DNA from: JAEUJM01 sp044221555
GTDB taxonomy: Bacteria; Actinomycetota; Acidimicrobiia; Acidimicrobiales; DATDAH01
Length of the DNA: 64,000 nt
Assembly: GCA_044221555.1 (NCBI GenBank)
Contig: JBGAOY010000012.1
Coordinates: forward strand, 62,001 to 126,000
Direction: 5' to 3'
The translations under genes and the position numbers were made by a program. The notes beneath the pieces were generated by a model. That model saw only the letters and a program-made list of their open reading frames with translations, searched no databases and had not been told where the DNA came from. Positions 62,973 to 64,000 of this stretch are shown here, piece after piece; the first letter of the stretch is position 1; the number at the start of each line of letters is the position of its first letter.

Positions 62973-64000
62973 ATGGAAGTTGATCCCGTGATTCCCAACG
63001 TCCTGGCCGCTCGGTACGCCAGCGCCCCCCTGGTGGCCCTCTGGTCACCGGCGCGCAAGGTGGTCCTCGAGCGCGAGCTCTGGATCGCGATCCTCCGGGC
63101 GCAACGCGACCTCGGCGTCGACGTGCCCGACGGGGTGATCGAGGCCTACGAGGCGGTCGCCGACCAGGTCGACCTGGCCTCGATCGACACGCGCGAGCGG
63201 GTGACCCGCCACGACGTGAAGGCCCGCGTGGAGGAGTTCTCCGCCCTCGCCGGCCACGAGCACGTGCACAAGGCCATGACCTCCCGCGACCTCACCGAGA
63301 ACGTCGAGCAGCTGCAGGTCCGTCGCTCGCTGGAGCTCATCCGCGACCGCATGGTGGCGGCGCTGGTGGCGCTGGCCGAGCGCGCCGTCGAGCACCGCGA
63401 CACGGTCATCACCGGCCGCAGCCACAACGTGCCCGCGCAGGCCACGACCCTGGGCAAGCGGTTCGCCAACGCCGGCGAGGAGCTCCTGGTGGCCTACGAG
63501 CGCATCGACGACCTGCTGGGGCGCTACCCGCTGCGGGGCCTGAAGGGCCCCGTCGGCACGGCGCAGGACCAGCTCGACCTGCTGGGTGGCGACACCGAGC
63601 GGCTCGATCAGCTCGAGCGGCGGGTGGCCGAGCAGCTGGGCTTCGACCGGGTGCTGGCCAACGTGGGCCAGGTCTACCCCCGGTCGCTCGACCTCGACGT
63701 GGTCACCGCCCTGGCCCAGGCCGTGGCCGGACCGTCGAGCCTGGCCACGACGATCCGGCTGATGGCGGGCCAGGAGCTGGTCACCGAGGGCTTCCGACCC
63801 GGCCAGGTGGGCTCGTCGGCGATGCCCCACAAGATGAACAGCCGCTCGTGCGAGCGCATCGTCGGCTTCGGCACCATCCTGGCCGGCCACGTCACCATGG
63901 CCACCGGCCTGGCCGGCGACCAGTGGAACGAGGGCGACGTGAGCTGCTCGGTGGTCCGCCGGGTGATGCTCCCCGACGCCTTCTTCGCCGCCGACGGCGC
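62973..64000 (+). CDS. purB: Adenylosuccinate lyase (partial, C-terminus beyond window)
   Basis: Cleaves SAICAR and adenylosuccinate. About 342 residues are visible. IPNVLAARYAS at the N-terminus, TSRDLTENVEQ, and the fumarase/ASL signature GSSAMPHKMNSRSCERI are present. ATG 62973 has AGGTGG 6 nt upstream; GTG 62988 is in frame. It is divergent from the B-box gene and close to purA, purD and purE, making a purine cluster. Confidence 0.97.
   Translation, partial: MEVDPVIPNVLAARYASAPLVALWSPARKVVLERELWIAILRAQRDLGVDVPDGVIEAYEAVADQVDLASIDTRERVTRHDVKARVEEFSALAGHEHVHKAMTSRDLTENVEQLQVRRSLELIRDRMVAALVALAERAVEHRDTVITGRSHNVPAQATTLGKRFANAGEELLVAYERIDDLLGRYPLRGLKGPVGTAQDQLDLLGGDTERLDQLERRVAEQLGFDRVLANVGQVYPRSLDLDVVTALAQAVAGPSSLATTIRLMAGQELVTEGFRPGQVGSSAMPHKMNSRSCERIVGFGTILAGHVTMATGLAGDQWNEGDVSCSVVRRVMLPDAFFAADG

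Overview
The window is about 70% GC, densely coding on both strands and rich in GTG starts. Many genes appear to be translated from leaderless transcripts: a TANNNT -10 box sits 5-7 nt before the start codon. Together with HspR-type heat-shock control, a 13E12/DUF222 HNH gene, a TB7.3-like free biotinyl protein and an SCO6745-like protein, this points to a high-GC actinobacterium. A lineage such as Acidimicrobiia is my guess; it rests on gene-content impression, not on a marker phylogeny. No rRNA, tRNA or CRISPR array was found.

Layout. 1-3.4 kb: divergent valS (partial) and cysS. 3.5-5.3 kb: secreted M15-like protein with FG-GAP repeats. 5.4-11.1 kb: acyl-CoA dehydrogenase, an 88-bp tandem repeat, a PAS-GGDEF cyclase, a TetR regulator that probably controls both itself and the dehydrogenase, a small membrane protein and a GT4 glycosyltransferase. 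11.1-15.3 kb: GH63-like glycosidase and a secreted repeat protein. 15.3-22.7 kb: enoyl-CoA hydratase, acyl-CoA carboxyltransferase, a sulfotransferase fusion, an SDR, a CocE-type lipoprotein hydrolase and a biotinyl carrier protein. 22.7-27.9 kb: accessory stretch with an SOS-box-controlled 13E12 HNH gene, a DUF4143 ATPase remnant and two translationally coupled beta-helix proteins.

27.9-35.7 kb is a heat-shock block: dnaK-grpE-dnaJ-hspR, then a LamG protein on the opposite strand, then clpB. HspR-like inverted repeats lie at both the dnaK and clpB promoters. 35.8-39.9 kb: a 1376-aa NHL-repeat secreted protein carrying the same C-terminal module as the protein at 12.5 kb. 40-47.8 kb: Rieske oxygenase, MBL-fold hydrolase, a nuclease-like gene bracketed by two copies of a perfect palindromic repeat, an FAD oxidoreductase, a Ser/Thr kinase and an SCO6745-like protein. 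47.8-53.8 kb: Phd/VapC toxin-antitoxin pair, aguA and aguB (agmatine to putrescine) with a third palindrome between them, a dienelactone hydrolase, a class III aminotransferase and an SDR. 54.1-57.4 kb: cNMP-patatin lipase, DsbA-like protein and J-domain protein. 57.5-64 kb: purA, purD, purE and purB (partial) with a B-box/polyproline protein between purE and purB.

Most notable for follow-up: the three-copy palindromic repeat and the nuclease gene it flanks; a second repeat family whose hairpin is preserved by compensatory changes; a TetR operator shared by two promoters; the SOS box on the 13E12 gene; the DPTGxH repeat module shared by two large secreted proteins; and the FDDFAITT-type linear motifs in the B-box protein.
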